NCBI GenBank assembly: GCA_025459175.1
Contig: JALORC010000038.1
Coordinates: forward strand, 1 to 64,000
DNA: 64,000 bases
Source: Planctomycetota bacterium
GTDB taxonomy: Bacteria; Planctomycetota; UBA1135; UBA2386
Direction of reading: 5' to 3'
Within the stretch, counting starts at the first letter, position 1. The number at the start of each line of letters is the position of its first letter. Of this stretch, positions 43,506 through 59,500 are shown piece after piece. The notes beneath the pieces were generated by a model. It was given only the letters and a program-made list of their open reading frames with translations, was not told the origin of the DNA and searched no databases. The position numbers and the translations under genes are program-made.

Positions 43506-44959
43506 ACGTGAGCCCGCCCCACCGCCGCCCCGCCAGCGCGCTGCTGCTGGCGCTGCTGTCCGCCTGCACCGCCGAGCCACCGCCGCCGATCGACGATGCA
43601 CTCGGCATCGACATCCCGCCGCACTGGACCAGCGCCAGCGCCGCCGACGCCAACCGCCCCGACGCCACCGCGCCGGCGTTGCCCGAAGCCTGGTGGCAGG
43701 GCTTCGGCGACGCGCAGCTGGATGCCGCCGTCGAACGCGCGTTGCTGCACAACCGCGACCTGCAGGCGGCGATGGCGCGGCTCGAGGGCGCTGCCGCGGC
43801 CCGCACGATCGCCGGTGGTCCGGCGTGGCCCGAGCTCGACGCCAACCTCGATGCGCAGCGCAATCGGCGGTTGTTCCTCGGCTTCCCGTTCGGCGGCGGC
43901 GGCGTGCCGAGCGCCACTTTCACGAGCTACGGCCTCGCGCTGAGTCTGCGCTGGGAACTCGACGTCTGGGGCCGCATCCGCGCCGGTTCGTCGGCGTCGA
44001 TCGCCGACCAGCAGGCGGCGCTCGCCGATCTGCAGGGCGCGCGGCAGAGCCTGGTGGCGCAGGTCTGTCGCGCCTGGTTCGCCGCCGTCGAAGCGCGGCA
44101 GCAGCTCGACCTCGCCACCGCCACCGTGGCCACGTTCCGCGCCACCGCCGACGACGTACGCGATCGCTTCCGCCGCGGGGTGCGCCCGGCGCTCGAAGTG
44201 CACCAGGCCGAGACCAACCTCGCCACCGCCGAGGCGAACGCCGCGCAGCGCCGCGATGCCTTGCAGCGCGCGCGCCGCCAGGTCGACGTGCTGGTCGGTC
44301 GCTATCCCGATGGCCGCACCGCCGCCGGGGCCACGCTGCCGACTCAGCTGCCGGCGGTGCCCGCGGGGCTGCCGGGCGAACTGCTGCTGCGCCGACCCGA
44401 CCTGGTCGCGGCCGAACGTCGCGTCGCCGCCGCCGGCTGCCGCGTCGAGGCCGCCCGCGCGGCGCTGTACCCGCGGCTGTCGCTGACCGGCAGCGCCGGC
44501 ACCAACAGCCTCGAGCTCGAGGACCTCGTCGACGACGACTTCCGCATCTGGAGCATCGGCGGCAACCTGCTCGCCCCGCTGTTCCGCGGCGGCGCGCTGC
44601 GCGCCGACGTCGAGCAGAAGCTCGCGCGCCGCGCCGAGGTGTTCGCCACCTACGGCAGCGCGGTGCTGCGTGCGTTCGCCGAGGTCGAGGACGTGCTCGG
44701 CGCCGAGGTCGAGCTCTCGGTGCGGGCCGAACGCCAACAGGCGGCCGCCGCGAGTGCCGCCAGTGCGCACGAACTGGCGCGCCAGCGCTACCAGAGCGGC
44801 CTCACCGACTTCCTGACCGTCGCCGACGCGCAGCGACAGGCGTTCGCCAGCGAATCGAACCGCCTGAGCACCGCGCGCCAGCGGCTGGACAATCGCATCG
44901 ACCTCTTCCTCGCCCTCGGCGGTGGCTACGGCCGGCCCGCCAGCGGAGCCAACCCGTGA
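43502..44959 (+). CDS. Outer-membrane efflux factor, TolC/NodT family
   Basis: This 485-residue lipoprotein (lipobox LLSAC in LLALLSACTAEP) is a NodT/OprM-type channel. It has two outer-membrane-efflux repeats with long helices; ALPEAWWQGFGDAQLDAAVE is the classic N-terminal block, YGLALSLRWELDVWGRIRAG the first repeat, and LLRRPDLVAAERRVAAAGCR and ARAALYPRLSLTGSAG the second. It would form the trimeric exit duct through the outer membrane. Its ends overlap tetR (ATGA) and the adaptor (GTGA). A TolC homologue also shows that the cell has an outer membrane. Confidence 0.95.
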   Translation: MNVSPPHRRPASALLLALLSACTAEPPPPIDDALGIDIPPHWTSASAADANRPDATAPALPEAWWQGFGDAQLDAAVERALLHNRDLQAAMARLEGAAAARTIAGGPAWPELDANLDAQRNRRLFLGFPFGGGGVPSATFTSYGLALSLRWELDVWGRIRAGSSASIADQQAALADLQGARQSLVAQVCRAWFAAVEARQQLDLATATVATFRATADDVRDRFRRGVRPALEVHQAETNLATAEANAAQRRDALQRARRQVDVLVGRYPDGRTAAGATLPTQLPAVPAGLPGELLLRRPDLVAAERRVAAAGCRVEAARAALYPRLSLTGSAGTNSLELEDLVDDDFRIWSIGGNLLAPLFRGGALRADVEQKLARRAEVFATYGSAVLRAFAEVEDVLGAEVELSVRAERQQAAAASAASAHELARQRYQSGLTDFLTVADAQRQAFASESNRLSTARQRLDNRIDLFLALGGGYGRPASGANP

Positions 44960-46143
44960 ACCTGCCTCGCCTGCTCCTGCAGATCCTGCTGCCGCTCCTG
45001 GTCCTCGTCGGCGGCGCGCTGCTCGCGAAATCCATCGCCGGGCGCCAACAGCCGCCTGCGGTCGCCGCCGACACCCGTCTGGCGCCGCTGGTGCGCACCG
45101 CCGCGGTGACCACCACCACCGTGCGCCTCGACGTCGCCACCCAGGGCACCGTCGAACCACTGCGCACGGTCGATCTGTCGAGCCAGCTCGCCGGGCGGAT
45201 CGTCGCCACCAGCGAGGCGCTGCGCGCCGGGGGCACGTTCGCCGCCGGCGACGTGCTGGTGACGATCGATCCGACCGACTTCGAACTGGCGATCGTGCAG
45301 CGGCAGGCCGAGCTCGCGCGCGCCGAACTGCGGCTGGCCCAGGAACGCGCCGAGGCCGCTGCCGCCCTGCGCGCGTGGCAGCAGCTCGAAGGCGAACGTC
45401 CGGCCGATGCACTGGTGCTGCGGGCGCCGCAGATCCACGATGCCGAGGCGGCGCTGCAAGCGGCGCGCGCGCAGCTCGAACGCAGCCGCCTCGACCGCCA
45501 GCGCACCGAGATCCGTGCCCCGTTCGCCGGTCGCGTGCAGAGCGTCGCCGCCGATCTCGGCCAGACCGTGCAGCCGGGCCAGCGCCTGGCGGTGTTGTTC
45601 GACGGGGCCGCGGTCGAGGTGCGGCTGCCGATCCCGGTCGCCGACGCGGCGTTCCTCGACCTGCCGCTGGGTCCGCAGCCGAGTGCCGGCTCGCCGGTGA
45701 CCGTGCAAGCGGAGTTCGCCGGCGGCACGCACACGTGGACTGGCCAGGTCGTGCGCGTCGAGAGCGAGGTCGACCGCCGCACGCGCCAACTCACCGTGGT
45801 GGCGCGCATCGACGGCGCCGCCGCACAAGGTGGCGCGGACCGGCCGCCGCTGCTGGTCGGCATGTTCGTGCGGGCGGTGCTGCACGGTCGGCAGCGCGAC
45901 GGGGTGCTGGTGATACCGGCCCAGGCGCTGCGCGCAGAGGACACGGTGTGGACCGTCGACGACACCGACCGACTGCGCAGGAAGCCGGTGCAGGTGCTGC
46001 GCCAGGAGGCCGATCGCGTGCTGCTGGCGTCCGGCGTGCTCGCCGCCGAACGCGTCTGCCTGTCCGACCTCGACACCATCACCGACGGCATGCAGGTGCG
46101 CGTGCAGGCACCGACCGCCGACAACTCCGCCGGAGGACGCTGA
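44956..46143 (+). CDS. RND efflux periplasmic adaptor (membrane fusion protein)
   Basis: The 395-residue product has one N-terminal membrane segment (LLLQILLPLLVLVGGALLAK), then barrel-sandwich and coiled-coil parts. DLSSQLAGRIVATSEALRAG and EIRAPFAGRVQSVAADLGQT are the two lipoyl-like halves around a helical hairpin, followed by VVRVESEVDRRTRQLTVVAR (beta-barrel domain). It links the RND pump to the outer-membrane factor. The GTG start at 44956 overlaps the previous stop. Confidence 0.95.
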   Translation: MNLPRLLLQILLPLLVLVGGALLAKSIAGRQQPPAVAADTRLAPLVRTAAVTTTTVRLDVATQGTVEPLRTVDLSSQLAGRIVATSEALRAGGTFAAGDVLVTIDPTDFELAIVQRQAELARAELRLAQERAEAAAALRAWQQLEGERPADALVLRAPQIHDAEAALQAARAQLERSRLDRQRTEIRAPFAGRVQSVAADLGQTVQPGQRLAVLFDGAAVEVRLPIPVADAAFLDLPLGPQPSAGSPVTVQAEFAGGTHTWTGQVVRVESEVDRRTRQLTVVARIDGAAAQGGADRPPLLVGMFVRAVLHGRQRDGVLVIPAQALRAEDTVWTVDDTDRLRRKPVQVLRQEADRVLLASGVLAAERVCLSDLDTITDGMQVRVQAPTADNSAGGR

Positions 46144-46144
46144 C

Positions 46145-49360
<3,216 letters not shown>

Positions 49361-49482
49361 CCACCGGATCGCGCTGTCGGGATTCTCGACAGCGATTCCC
49401 CGACGACGGCTCGCCACCCGCCTCATTCGGCGCGCCACCGTCAAGTGCCGCCCCCGGCGGCGACGATGGTCAGGGGCAAGCG

Positions 49483-50075
49483 ATGCCCGGGCTCCTTCCC
49501 AGACACGGCCGCAGCACGGCCACGTACCTGCTTCTGGCCTTCGGTGGCCTGCTGCAGGCACAGGGAGGTCCGTTGCAGGCCGGCCCACCGCAGGATCCCG
49601 AGGTCCGCGCCGCGCTGCTGCGCGCCACGATGTTGCTGCGCATCGCGGCCTACATCCAACCGGCGATCCCGCCCGCTTCGCGTCCCGCCCAACTGCGGGT
49701 CGGCGTGGTCGGGGACGATGCCGCGAGCCAGGTGCTGCGCCAGCAGATGGCCGGCAAGCAGTTCGCCGGCCGCGAACTGGTGGTGCTGGGGATCACCGCC
49801 GACGATGCGCAGTCCATCGACAAGACGGCGGCCGTCGATCTGCTCTACGTGGCGACGTCGATCGAGGACGCGGTGGCCGTCAAGATCGTCGCGGCCCACA
49901 AGACCAGCCCGGTGCCGCTGATCAGCGAACGCCGTGGTTTCGCAGCTGCCGGCGGCACCGTGCAGCTGTTCGTGAAGGAGAACTTCCTGCGCTTCGAGGT
50001 CAACGTCGAGACGCTGAAGCGACAGGGGCTGCTGGCCGACAGCCAGCTGCTGAAGATGTCGCAGCGGGGGCCACG

Positions 50076-50079
<4 letters not shown>
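49483..50079 (+). CDS. YfiR family periplasmic protein
   Basis: A 198-residue product with a signal peptide (TATYLLLAFGGLLQAQ) and a DUF4154/YfiR domain: VRAALLRATMLLRIAAYI, QLRVGVVGDDAASQVLRQQM, VDLLYVATSIEDAVAV and, near the end, VQLFVKENFLRFEVNVETLK, which is the most conserved part. YfiR proteins are periplasmic and control the activity of a membrane signalling partner. The next gene is a membrane hybrid kinase whose start overlaps the YfiR stop (ATGA), so that kinase is its likely target. The usual FTRWP-like block is replaced by LLRIAAYIQ. Confidence 0.85.
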
Positions 50080-52459
<2,380 letters not shown>

Positions 52460-52463
<4 letters not shown>

Positions 52464-54361
52464 GGCTTTCTCACGCCATCCCCGCGGCCGTGCTGCTGGC
52501 CACCGCGGTGCCCGGACAGAACGCTCCCTCGGCGCCACCGCAGGAGCCGGCGAGCAACCCCGACGTCGACCTGACCGAACTGTCGCTCGAACAGCTGATG
52601 GAGGTCCCGGTCGAGGTCAGCTCGCGCCAGAGTCAGTCGCTGGCGCGCACCGCCGCGGCGGTCTTCGTGCTGAACGAGCCCGAGATCCGCCGTTCGGGCC
52701 TGCGTTCGGTGCCCGAGCTGCTGCGCCTCGTGCCGGGGCTGATCATCGCCCAGGACGTGCCCGGCGCCTACGGCTTCAGCAGCCGGCTCGGTGAGTACGG
52801 CTTCTCCGGCATGCTCGTGCTGATCGACGGCCAGCGCCTCTACAACACGCTGCTCCGCCGCGAGTACTGGCAGGCGATCGACCTGCCGGTCGAGATCATC
52901 GAACGCATCGAGGTGGTGCGCGGCCCGGGCGGCGCCCGCTGGGGCGACAAGGCGACGCAAGGCGTCATCAACATCGTCACCCGGCGCGCGAAGAACGTGG
53001 CCGGGGCCAGGATCAGCGGCGTGGTCGGCACCGAGGAGCGCTTGATCGGTTCGTTCCGCTGGGGGGACTCGCTCGGTGACGCGACCGACTTCTATCTGTG
53101 GGGCAAGCTGGCGCAGCGCGACGGCGGCGCGCCGAACACCTCGGGCGACCGCTGGGACAACAACGCGATCGGCATGCGCGTCGACACCGAGCTCGACGCC
53201 GGCGTCGCGCTGACCGTCGACGGCATGTACCACGACAGCTTCCTCGGCGACTCGTACGAGGTCGACCCGGGGTTCTCGTCGCTGAACATGATCAAGGGTG
53301 GCCACCTGAAGAGCCGCCTGCGCGTCGACCACGACGAACACAGCTGGACCGAGTGGCGCGTCGGCGTCGACGGCTACGACCAGGACATCCGCGACTTCCG
53401 CGACAACGTGCCCGACTTCACGTTGCGCTTCCGCGAGGAACTGTTCGACACGATGCTGCAGCACTCGCGGCGGCTCGGCTCCGACCTGCAGCTGACGGTC
53501 GGCACGGTGTTGCGGCACCTGACGGTCGAGAGCTTCCGCGTCTTCTCCGGTCGCGCCGCCGAGTACAACGAGACGCGCGGCGACGTGTTCGCGGCGCTCG
53601 ACTGGGACCTGGACCCGCACCTGCGGCTGACGCTCGGTGGCAACCTCGGCTACCAGGACGGCGACACCGGCAGCGGCGTCGACAGCCAGCCGGACCTGCG
53701 GCTGGCCTGGACGCCGTCGTCCGACTTCACGCTGTGGACGGCGTTCAGCGCCAACCGCGAGCCGGACCGCAAGGTAGAGGACTCCGGGCTGCTGGTGCGG
53801 CGCCCGTCGCCGAACCTGCTCGCCTATGAACTCGGCCTGCGCAAGCGCTTCGGCGAGAGCGTGTTCCTGCAGCTCGACGGCTTCGCCTACCACGTCGACC
53901 GCCAGACCAGCGGCTTCGACACCGATCCGGGCACCGGCGCCACGCTCTACCTGAGCGACGGTCGCACCAACGCGTTCGGCGGCGAGGCCAGCATCGCCTG
54001 GAACCCGATCGACAACGTGCGCGTGACCGCGTTCCTGGCCACCACCGAGGCCAACTCGCGCAACCAGGACCCGGCCGAGTTCTTCACCATCGAGGAACAG
54101 GTGCCGCGGCTGCGCGGCGGCATGACGGTCGGCTGGGAGCCGGTGCCCGGGCTCGAGCTGGATTCCAATCTGCTCTACACGCAGCGCCGCGCCGGCATCC
54201 CGACCTGGTGGCGCCTCGACCTGCGGCTCGGCTGGCGCGCCAACGAGGCCACTTCGATCGACCTCGTCGGCCAGAACCTGACCGACCCGCGGCACCAGGA
54301 GTACTACTACCAGGAGCAGGCCGAGCGCGGTGTCTACCTGATGGTCACGCACCGGTTCTGA
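52460..54361 (+). CDS. TonB-dependent outer-membrane receptor
   Basis: This 633-residue protein has a signal peptide (MRLSHAIPAAVLLATAVPGQ), then DLTELSLEQLMEVPVEV, a block typical of receptors in YfiR operons. The plug domain includes SVPELLRLVPGLIIAQ, MLVLIDGQRLYN and IERIEVVRGPGGARWGDKAT. About 480 residues of beta-barrel follow, ending in the expected aromatic terminus (VTHRF). It would take up a large or scarce nutrient with energy from TonB. The ATG overlaps the kinase stop (ATGA), and it is the last gene of the operon. The ligand is unknown. Confidence 0.93.
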
Positions 54362-54396
54362 GAGGCTGAGAGAAAATCAGGATACAGCCTCTCAGA
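54357..54396 (+). terminator. Stem-loop overlapping the TonB receptor stop codon
   Basis: A perfect 12-base inverted repeat (TCTGAGAGGCTG ... CAGCCTCTCAGA) with a 16-base loop begins at the receptor stop codon. No T-run follows, so it is not a standard Rho-independent terminator. It may stabilise the 3' end of the operon mRNA or pause transcription. Confidence 0.4.
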
Positions 54397-54404
54397 TGCT
54401 CCTG

Positions 54405-54424
54405 GTGGCCGCCTGCGCGGCCAC
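54405..54424. other. Second stem-loop after the TonB receptor operon
   Basis: GTGGCCGC-CTGC-GCGGCCAC is a perfect 8-base stem with a four-base loop, nine bases after the first stem-loop. Two stems in tandem at an operon end suggest a 3' processing or termination region. No T-run follows this one either. Confidence 0.4.
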
Positions 54425-54454
54425 GCAGAGAGTTCGAAACCGATTGTTTCTCAC

Positions 54455-54484
54455 TTTGCGACTGCGTCTCAATCGCGATAATGT
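54455..54484 (+). promoter_or_regulatory. Putative promoter of the second Kelch gene
   Basis: This is one of the most AT-rich spots in the window. TAATGT (54479-54484, overlapping GATAAT) ends six bases before the ATG. TTTGCG at 54455-54460 could be a weak -35. The spacing predicts a leaderless mRNA. Confidence 0.45.
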
Positions 54485-54490
54485 GCAGGC

Positions 54491-56485
54491 ATGATCCGAA
54501 TCGCCTCCTTGTCGCTCGTGGGCGTCACCGTGCTGAGCCGGCTTCCCGCCCAGCAAACAGCGGCTCCGTCGCCGACCGCTCCGACCTGCAGCATCACCCG
54601 CCCGCCACTGCTGCCGCAGGCAGTGACCAGCTTCGGCGCCTGCCGCAGCGGACCGTGGCTCTATGTCTTCGGCGGTCACATCGGCCGCCAGCACGCGCAC
54701 AGCCGCGACAACATGGTCGGCACGTTCGTGCGCTGCGACCTCGACGCCGGCACGGACTGGCAGGTGCTGCCGGACGGCCCACCGCTGCAGGGCACCGCGC
54801 TGGTGGCCGCCGCCGACGGGTCGGTCTACCGGGTCGGCGGCATGACGGCACGCAACGCACCCGAGGCGGACGAAGACCTGCACTCGACGGCGTCGGTGGC
54901 GCGCTTCTGTCCACGCGCAGGGTGCTGGCAGGAACTGACGCCGCTGCCGGAGCCCCGTTCGTCGCACGATGCCTACGTGCTCGGCGATCGCCTCCACGTC
55001 GTCGGCGGCTGGCGACTCAGTGGCAGCAGCGACGGCGAATGGGCCACCACCGCCTGGGTCGCCGATCTGCGCCAGCAACCGCTGCAGTGGCAACCGCTGC
55101 CGTGCCCCGGCCCACGCCGAGCGTGTGCCCTGGGCGCCGTGCAGGGGCAACTGGTCGTGCTGGGTGGCATGGACGCGAACGGGCCGCTGGCGAGCGTCCA
55201 GGTGCTCGAGGCGGGCACGGGCAGCTGGCGCCCGGCGCCGGACCTGCCGGGCATGGCGTTCGGCACCGCGGCGTGGGCCGATGGCGCACAGCTGTACTGC
55301 ACCGTCATGGACGGCCGCTTGCTGGCCTGGGACGGCGCCGCGCCAGACTGGCGCACGACCGCGCAACTCTCGACGCCGCGGTTCTTCCATCGCCTGGTGG
55401 CGGCCGGCGAGCGGCGCTTGCTGGCGCTCGGTGGCGCCAACCGCAGTGGCCACCTGCGCAGCTGCGAGTTCGTGCCGCTCGACGGCGAGGGGAAGTTCGC
55501 GCTCGAGGAACAGCGGCTGCGGGCGCCGACCCGGATCGCCGATCGCCAGGCGCTGCTGCTCGCCGGGGACGTGCTGTGGGCGTTCGGCGGCAATCGCGGC
55601 ACCGGCAGCGATCGTTTCGCGGCGGACCAATTGGCGGCGGACATCTGGCGCCTCGACCTGCCGACCATGGCGGTGACGACCGCGGGGCAAATGCCGCACG
55701 GCGGTCAGTCGATGGCCGTCGCCAGCTGGGGCGAACCGCGCCGATACGCCCTGGTCGGTGGGCTCGGCACGCCGACGCCGGACGGCCCCGTGCGCAGTCT
55801 CGCCTCGGCCTTCGGCTTCGACCCGCGCACCGGGACGCTGCAGCCGCTCGGGCCGCTGCCGCAGCCGCGGACCCAGTGCGAACTGGTCGGCTGCGGCGAC
55901 CGGCTGTGGCTGTTCGGCGGCGTCGACTTCACGCCGTCCGCCGACGGCGGCAGCATCGCCGGCGACGCGGCGGTGGTGTTCCGCTGCGAACTCGGCGGCC
56001 AAGAGCCCGGCTTCACCACGGCCGACCTCCAGCTGCCGCGCCCACGCCGGTCGTTCGCGACCGCGCAGCTCGGCAACGAGCTGTTCCTGATCGGCGGCCT
56101 CGGCCACGACTTCGCGCCGGCCGGCCCGGTCGACGTGCTCGATCTCGCCACCGAGACCTGGCGCCAGCTCGAGCTGCCGCGGCCGTGGGTGTCGCCCCAG
56201 GCGGCGGTGCTGGGCGATCGCATCTACCTCGCCTGCGGCGGCACGATGCAGGGCCAGCGCTTCACCGCCGATCGTTCGCTGTGGAGCTGGAGCGCGACCG
56301 AAGGCTTCCGCGAGCAGCTGGCCGAGTTGCCGTTCGCGGTGCGGCACGTGCAGATGCTCGCGGTGCGCGACCGGCTGCTGTTCTACGCCATCGAAGGGCA
56401 CGAGATCGTGTTGCGCTGGTTGCGGCTGCCGCCGTCGCCGACGGCGGCCCGGCGGCCGGTCGAGGCCTCGTGGCGGCACGGCTGA
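54491..56485 (+). CDS. Secreted Kelch-repeat protein
   Basis: The 664-residue product has a signal peptide (MIRIASLSLVGVTVLSRLPAQ) and about ten to twelve Kelch repeats, for example GPWLYVFGGHIGRQHAHSRD, SHDAYVLGDRLHVVGGWRLS, GAVQGQLVVLGGMDANGPL, LVGCGDRLWLFGGVDFTPS and TAQLGNELFLIGGLGHDF. That would make two six-bladed propellers or one larger one. It is exported and likely binds a ligand; no enzyme domain is seen. Its sequence is of a different Kelch subtype from the protein at the left edge (galactose-oxidase-like rather than DTWEWDG type). The ATG is set by the signal peptide and promoter spacing. Confidence 0.85.
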   Translation: MIRIASLSLVGVTVLSRLPAQQTAAPSPTAPTCSITRPPLLPQAVTSFGACRSGPWLYVFGGHIGRQHAHSRDNMVGTFVRCDLDAGTDWQVLPDGPPLQGTALVAAADGSVYRVGGMTARNAPEADEDLHSTASVARFCPRAGCWQELTPLPEPRSSHDAYVLGDRLHVVGGWRLSGSSDGEWATTAWVADLRQQPLQWQPLPCPGPRRACALGAVQGQLVVLGGMDANGPLASVQVLEAGTGSWRPAPDLPGMAFGTAAWADGAQLYCTVMDGRLLAWDGAAPDWRTTAQLSTPRFFHRLVAAGERRLLALGGANRSGHLRSCEFVPLDGEGKFALEEQRLRAPTRIADRQALLLAGDVLWAFGGNRGTGSDRFAADQLAADIWRLDLPTMAVTTAGQMPHGGQSMAVASWGEPRRYALVGGLGTPTPDGPVRSLASAFGFDPRTGTLQPLGPLPQPRTQCELVGCGDRLWLFGGVDFTPSADGGSIAGDAAVVFRCELGGQEPGFTTADLQLPRPRRSFATAQLGNELFLIGGLGHDFAPAGPVDVLDLATETWRQLELPRPWVSPQAAVLGDRIYLACGGTMQGQRFTADRSLWSWSATEGFREQLAELPFAVRHVQMLAVRDRLLFYAIEGHEIVLRWLRLPPSPTAARRPVEASWRHG

Positions 56486-56528
56486 ACCACGGCACGACAC
56501 GCACCGAGCTTCGCGACCGCCGCGCATC

Positions 56529-56534
56529 TATGCT
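56529..56534 (+). promoter_or_regulatory. Putative -10 element (TATGCT) of the amidohydrolase genes
   Basis: TATGCT ends six bases before the ATG at 56541. It lies in the 55-base gap after the Kelch gene, so the amidohydrolase pair has its own probable leaderless start. Confidence 0.45.
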
Positions 56535-56540
56535 GCGGCG

Positions 56541-59500
56541 ATGACGTGTCGCGCCACGTTCGTCCTCGTCACGCTGCTCGCCAACCTGCCCGCCCAGGGG
56601 CCGCCCGACAACGGCCCGCGGCCGCTGCCGCCGCGCTGGTTCGCGCTGCAGAACGCCCGCGTCGTCATCGCGCCCGGGCAACAGCTCGAACGCGCCACCG
56701 TCGTGCTGCGCGACGCCGTCATCACCGCGGTCGGTGCCGAGCTCACCCCACCGGCCGGCGCCACCACGATCGACTGCACCGGCCTGTCGATCTACCCGGG
56801 CCTGATCGAACCGTTCTTCGCCAGCGACGTGCCGGCCCTCGACCCGAGTGCCACCGAGCAGCACTGGAACCCGATGATCCAGCCGCAGCGCGCGGCGACC
56901 GACGGGGCGCTGGTCCCGGCCGCCGACCGCACCACGCTGCGCCAGCTCGGCTTCACCGTCGCCGCCGTGGCGCCGAGCGGCGGCATCCTGAAGGGCACCG
57001 CCGCGGTGGTGCTGCTCGACGAGCCACAGCCGACCGCACCGACGCGGATCGTGCACGATCGGCCCTACGCGGTGGCGAGCCTGCAGCAGCACCGCGCTGG
57101 TTATCCCGGCAGCGAGATGGGCGCGATCGCGCTGCTGCGGCAGTCGCTGCTCGATGCGCAGTGGTACGAACGCTGCCAGCAGACGGTGGCCACGGACAGC
57201 AAGCTCGCGGACCGCGCGCCCGCGCCGTCGGCGGTACTGCAGGCGATCGCCGACCAACGCCGGTTGCCACTGTGGCTCGACAGCCAGGACGAACTGCAGG
57301 CGCTGCGGCTGCTGCGCATCGCCGCCGAGTTCGAACGCAAGCCGGTGCTGGTCGGCAGCGGCATGGAGTTCCGCCGCCTGCAGGCGCTGACCGCCTGGCG
57401 GGTGCCGATGGTGATCCCGCTGCAGTTCCCCGACGCGCCCGATGTCGCCACCGCCCATGCCGCGGCGCAGGTGTCGCTGCGCCAGCTGCAGAGCTGGGAA
57501 CAGGCGCCCACCAACAGCAAACGGCTGCTCGACGCCGGCGTGCCGGTGGCGTGGACCACGGCGCGGCTGCGCGACCGCAAGGACTTCGCCGCGCGCGTGC
57601 GCACGGCGATCGCCTGCGGCGTGAGCCACGACCAGGCGCTGGCGGCGCTGACCACGGTACCGGCCGGCCTGCTCGGCCTCGGCGAACGCATCGGCACCAT
57701 CGCCCCCGGCAAGCTCGCGAACCTGGTCGTCACCACCGGCCCGTTGTTCGACGCCGCGACCAAGGTGCGCTCGGTGTTCGTCGGCGGCATCCGCCACGAA
57801 GTCGAAGCCGCGCCGGATCGCGGGCTGTCGGGCAGCTGGAGCGTGCCGGCCGGTTGGCCGGGGCCGGCGCTGGTGCTGACCATCGACGGCGACCGCGTCA
57901 CCGCGAAGGCCGCTGAGGTCGAGCTGAAGGTCCAAGCCGTGCAGCGCGAAGCCACCACGCTGCACTGCCGCGTGCAGGGCCAGCCGCTCGGCGACGGCCA
58001 GCACTGGCTGCGGCTGTGGGTCGATGGCGCCGAACTGAGCGGCATCTGCACGGTGCCCGACGGCAGCCAGCGCCCGCTGCGCGCCACCCGCATTGCGCCT
58101 TCGGCCGCGGCCACCGAGGCCAAGCAGCCGCCGAAGGAACCGCCGTTCGAAGCGCCCCCCATCACGCCGCTGCCGGTGCCACTCGGTGGCTACGGCTTCG
58201 TGCAGTGGCCGGCCGCGAGCGAGTTCGTGCTGGTCGGGGCGGTGCTGTGGACCGGCGACGGCCGCGGCTGCATCCAGAACGGTGCTTTGCTGGTGCGCGG
58301 CGAGCGCATCGTGTTCGCCGGGCCGCGCGACCAGCTGCCCGAGCTGCCGGCCGGCATCACGGTGATCGACGCCACCGGCAAGCACGTGACGCCGGGGCTG
58401 ATCGACTGCCACTCGCACACCGGCATCGCGCGCGGCGTCAACGAGAGCGGCCAGGCCGTCACCGCCGAGGTCCGCATCCAGGACGTGCTCGATCCCGACG
58501 ACGTCAATTGGTACCGGCAGCTCGCCGGCGGCGTCACCACGGTCAACCAGCTGCACGGTTCGGCCAACGCGATCGGCGGCCAGAGCCAGACCACCAAGAA
58601 CCGCTTCGGCGCGCCGCTGCCCGAGCAGATGCACTTCGCCGGGGCCCCGGCCGGCATCAAGTGGGCGCTCGGCGAGAACCCGCGCCGCGCCAACGGCGGC
58701 GGCGGCGAGCGCGGCCAGGAGGCCCGCTACCCGAACACGCGCATGGGCGTCGAGGCGCTGCTGCGCGATCGCTTCGCCGCTGCCGACGTGTATCGCGCCG
58801 CACACGCCGCCTACGACGCGCTCGAGCCGCGTGCGCGCGCCGCGGTGCTGCCGCCGCGGCGCGACCTCGAACTCGAGGCGATCGCCGAGATCCTGGCGGG
58901 TCGCCGCTGGATCCACTGCCACAGCTACCGGCAGGACGAGATCTTCATGCTGTGCAACCTGGCCCGCGAACGCGGGCTGAAGATCGGCACGTTCCAGCAC
59001 GTGCTCGAGGGCTACAAGGTCGCCGACGCGATCGCCGCCAATGCGCTCGGCGCGTCGTCGTTCACCGACTGGTGGGCCTACAAGTTCGAGGTCTACGACG
59101 CGATCCCCGACAACGGCGCGATCCTGCGCGAGGCGGGTGCGGTGGTGTCGTTCAACAGCGACAGCAATGAACACGCGCGCCGGCTGAACACCGAGGCCGG
59201 CAAGGCGGTCAAGTACGGCGAAGTGCCGGCCGCCGACGCGCTGGACTTCGTGACCCGCAACCCGGCGATCCAGCTCGGCATCTTCGACCGCACCGGGTCG
59301 CTGACCGCCGGCAAGGACGCGGATCTGGTGCTGTGGTCGGCGAATCCGCTGAGCTACGCGGCGCGCTGCGAAGCGACCTGGGTCGACGGCCGGCCGCTGT
59401 TCTCGCTGGCCGCCGATGCCGCGCACCGGGCCGCGATCGCCACCGAACGCCAGCGCCTGCTGCAGAAGGCGCTCGCCTCGGGCGGCGAACGCAAAGCGCG

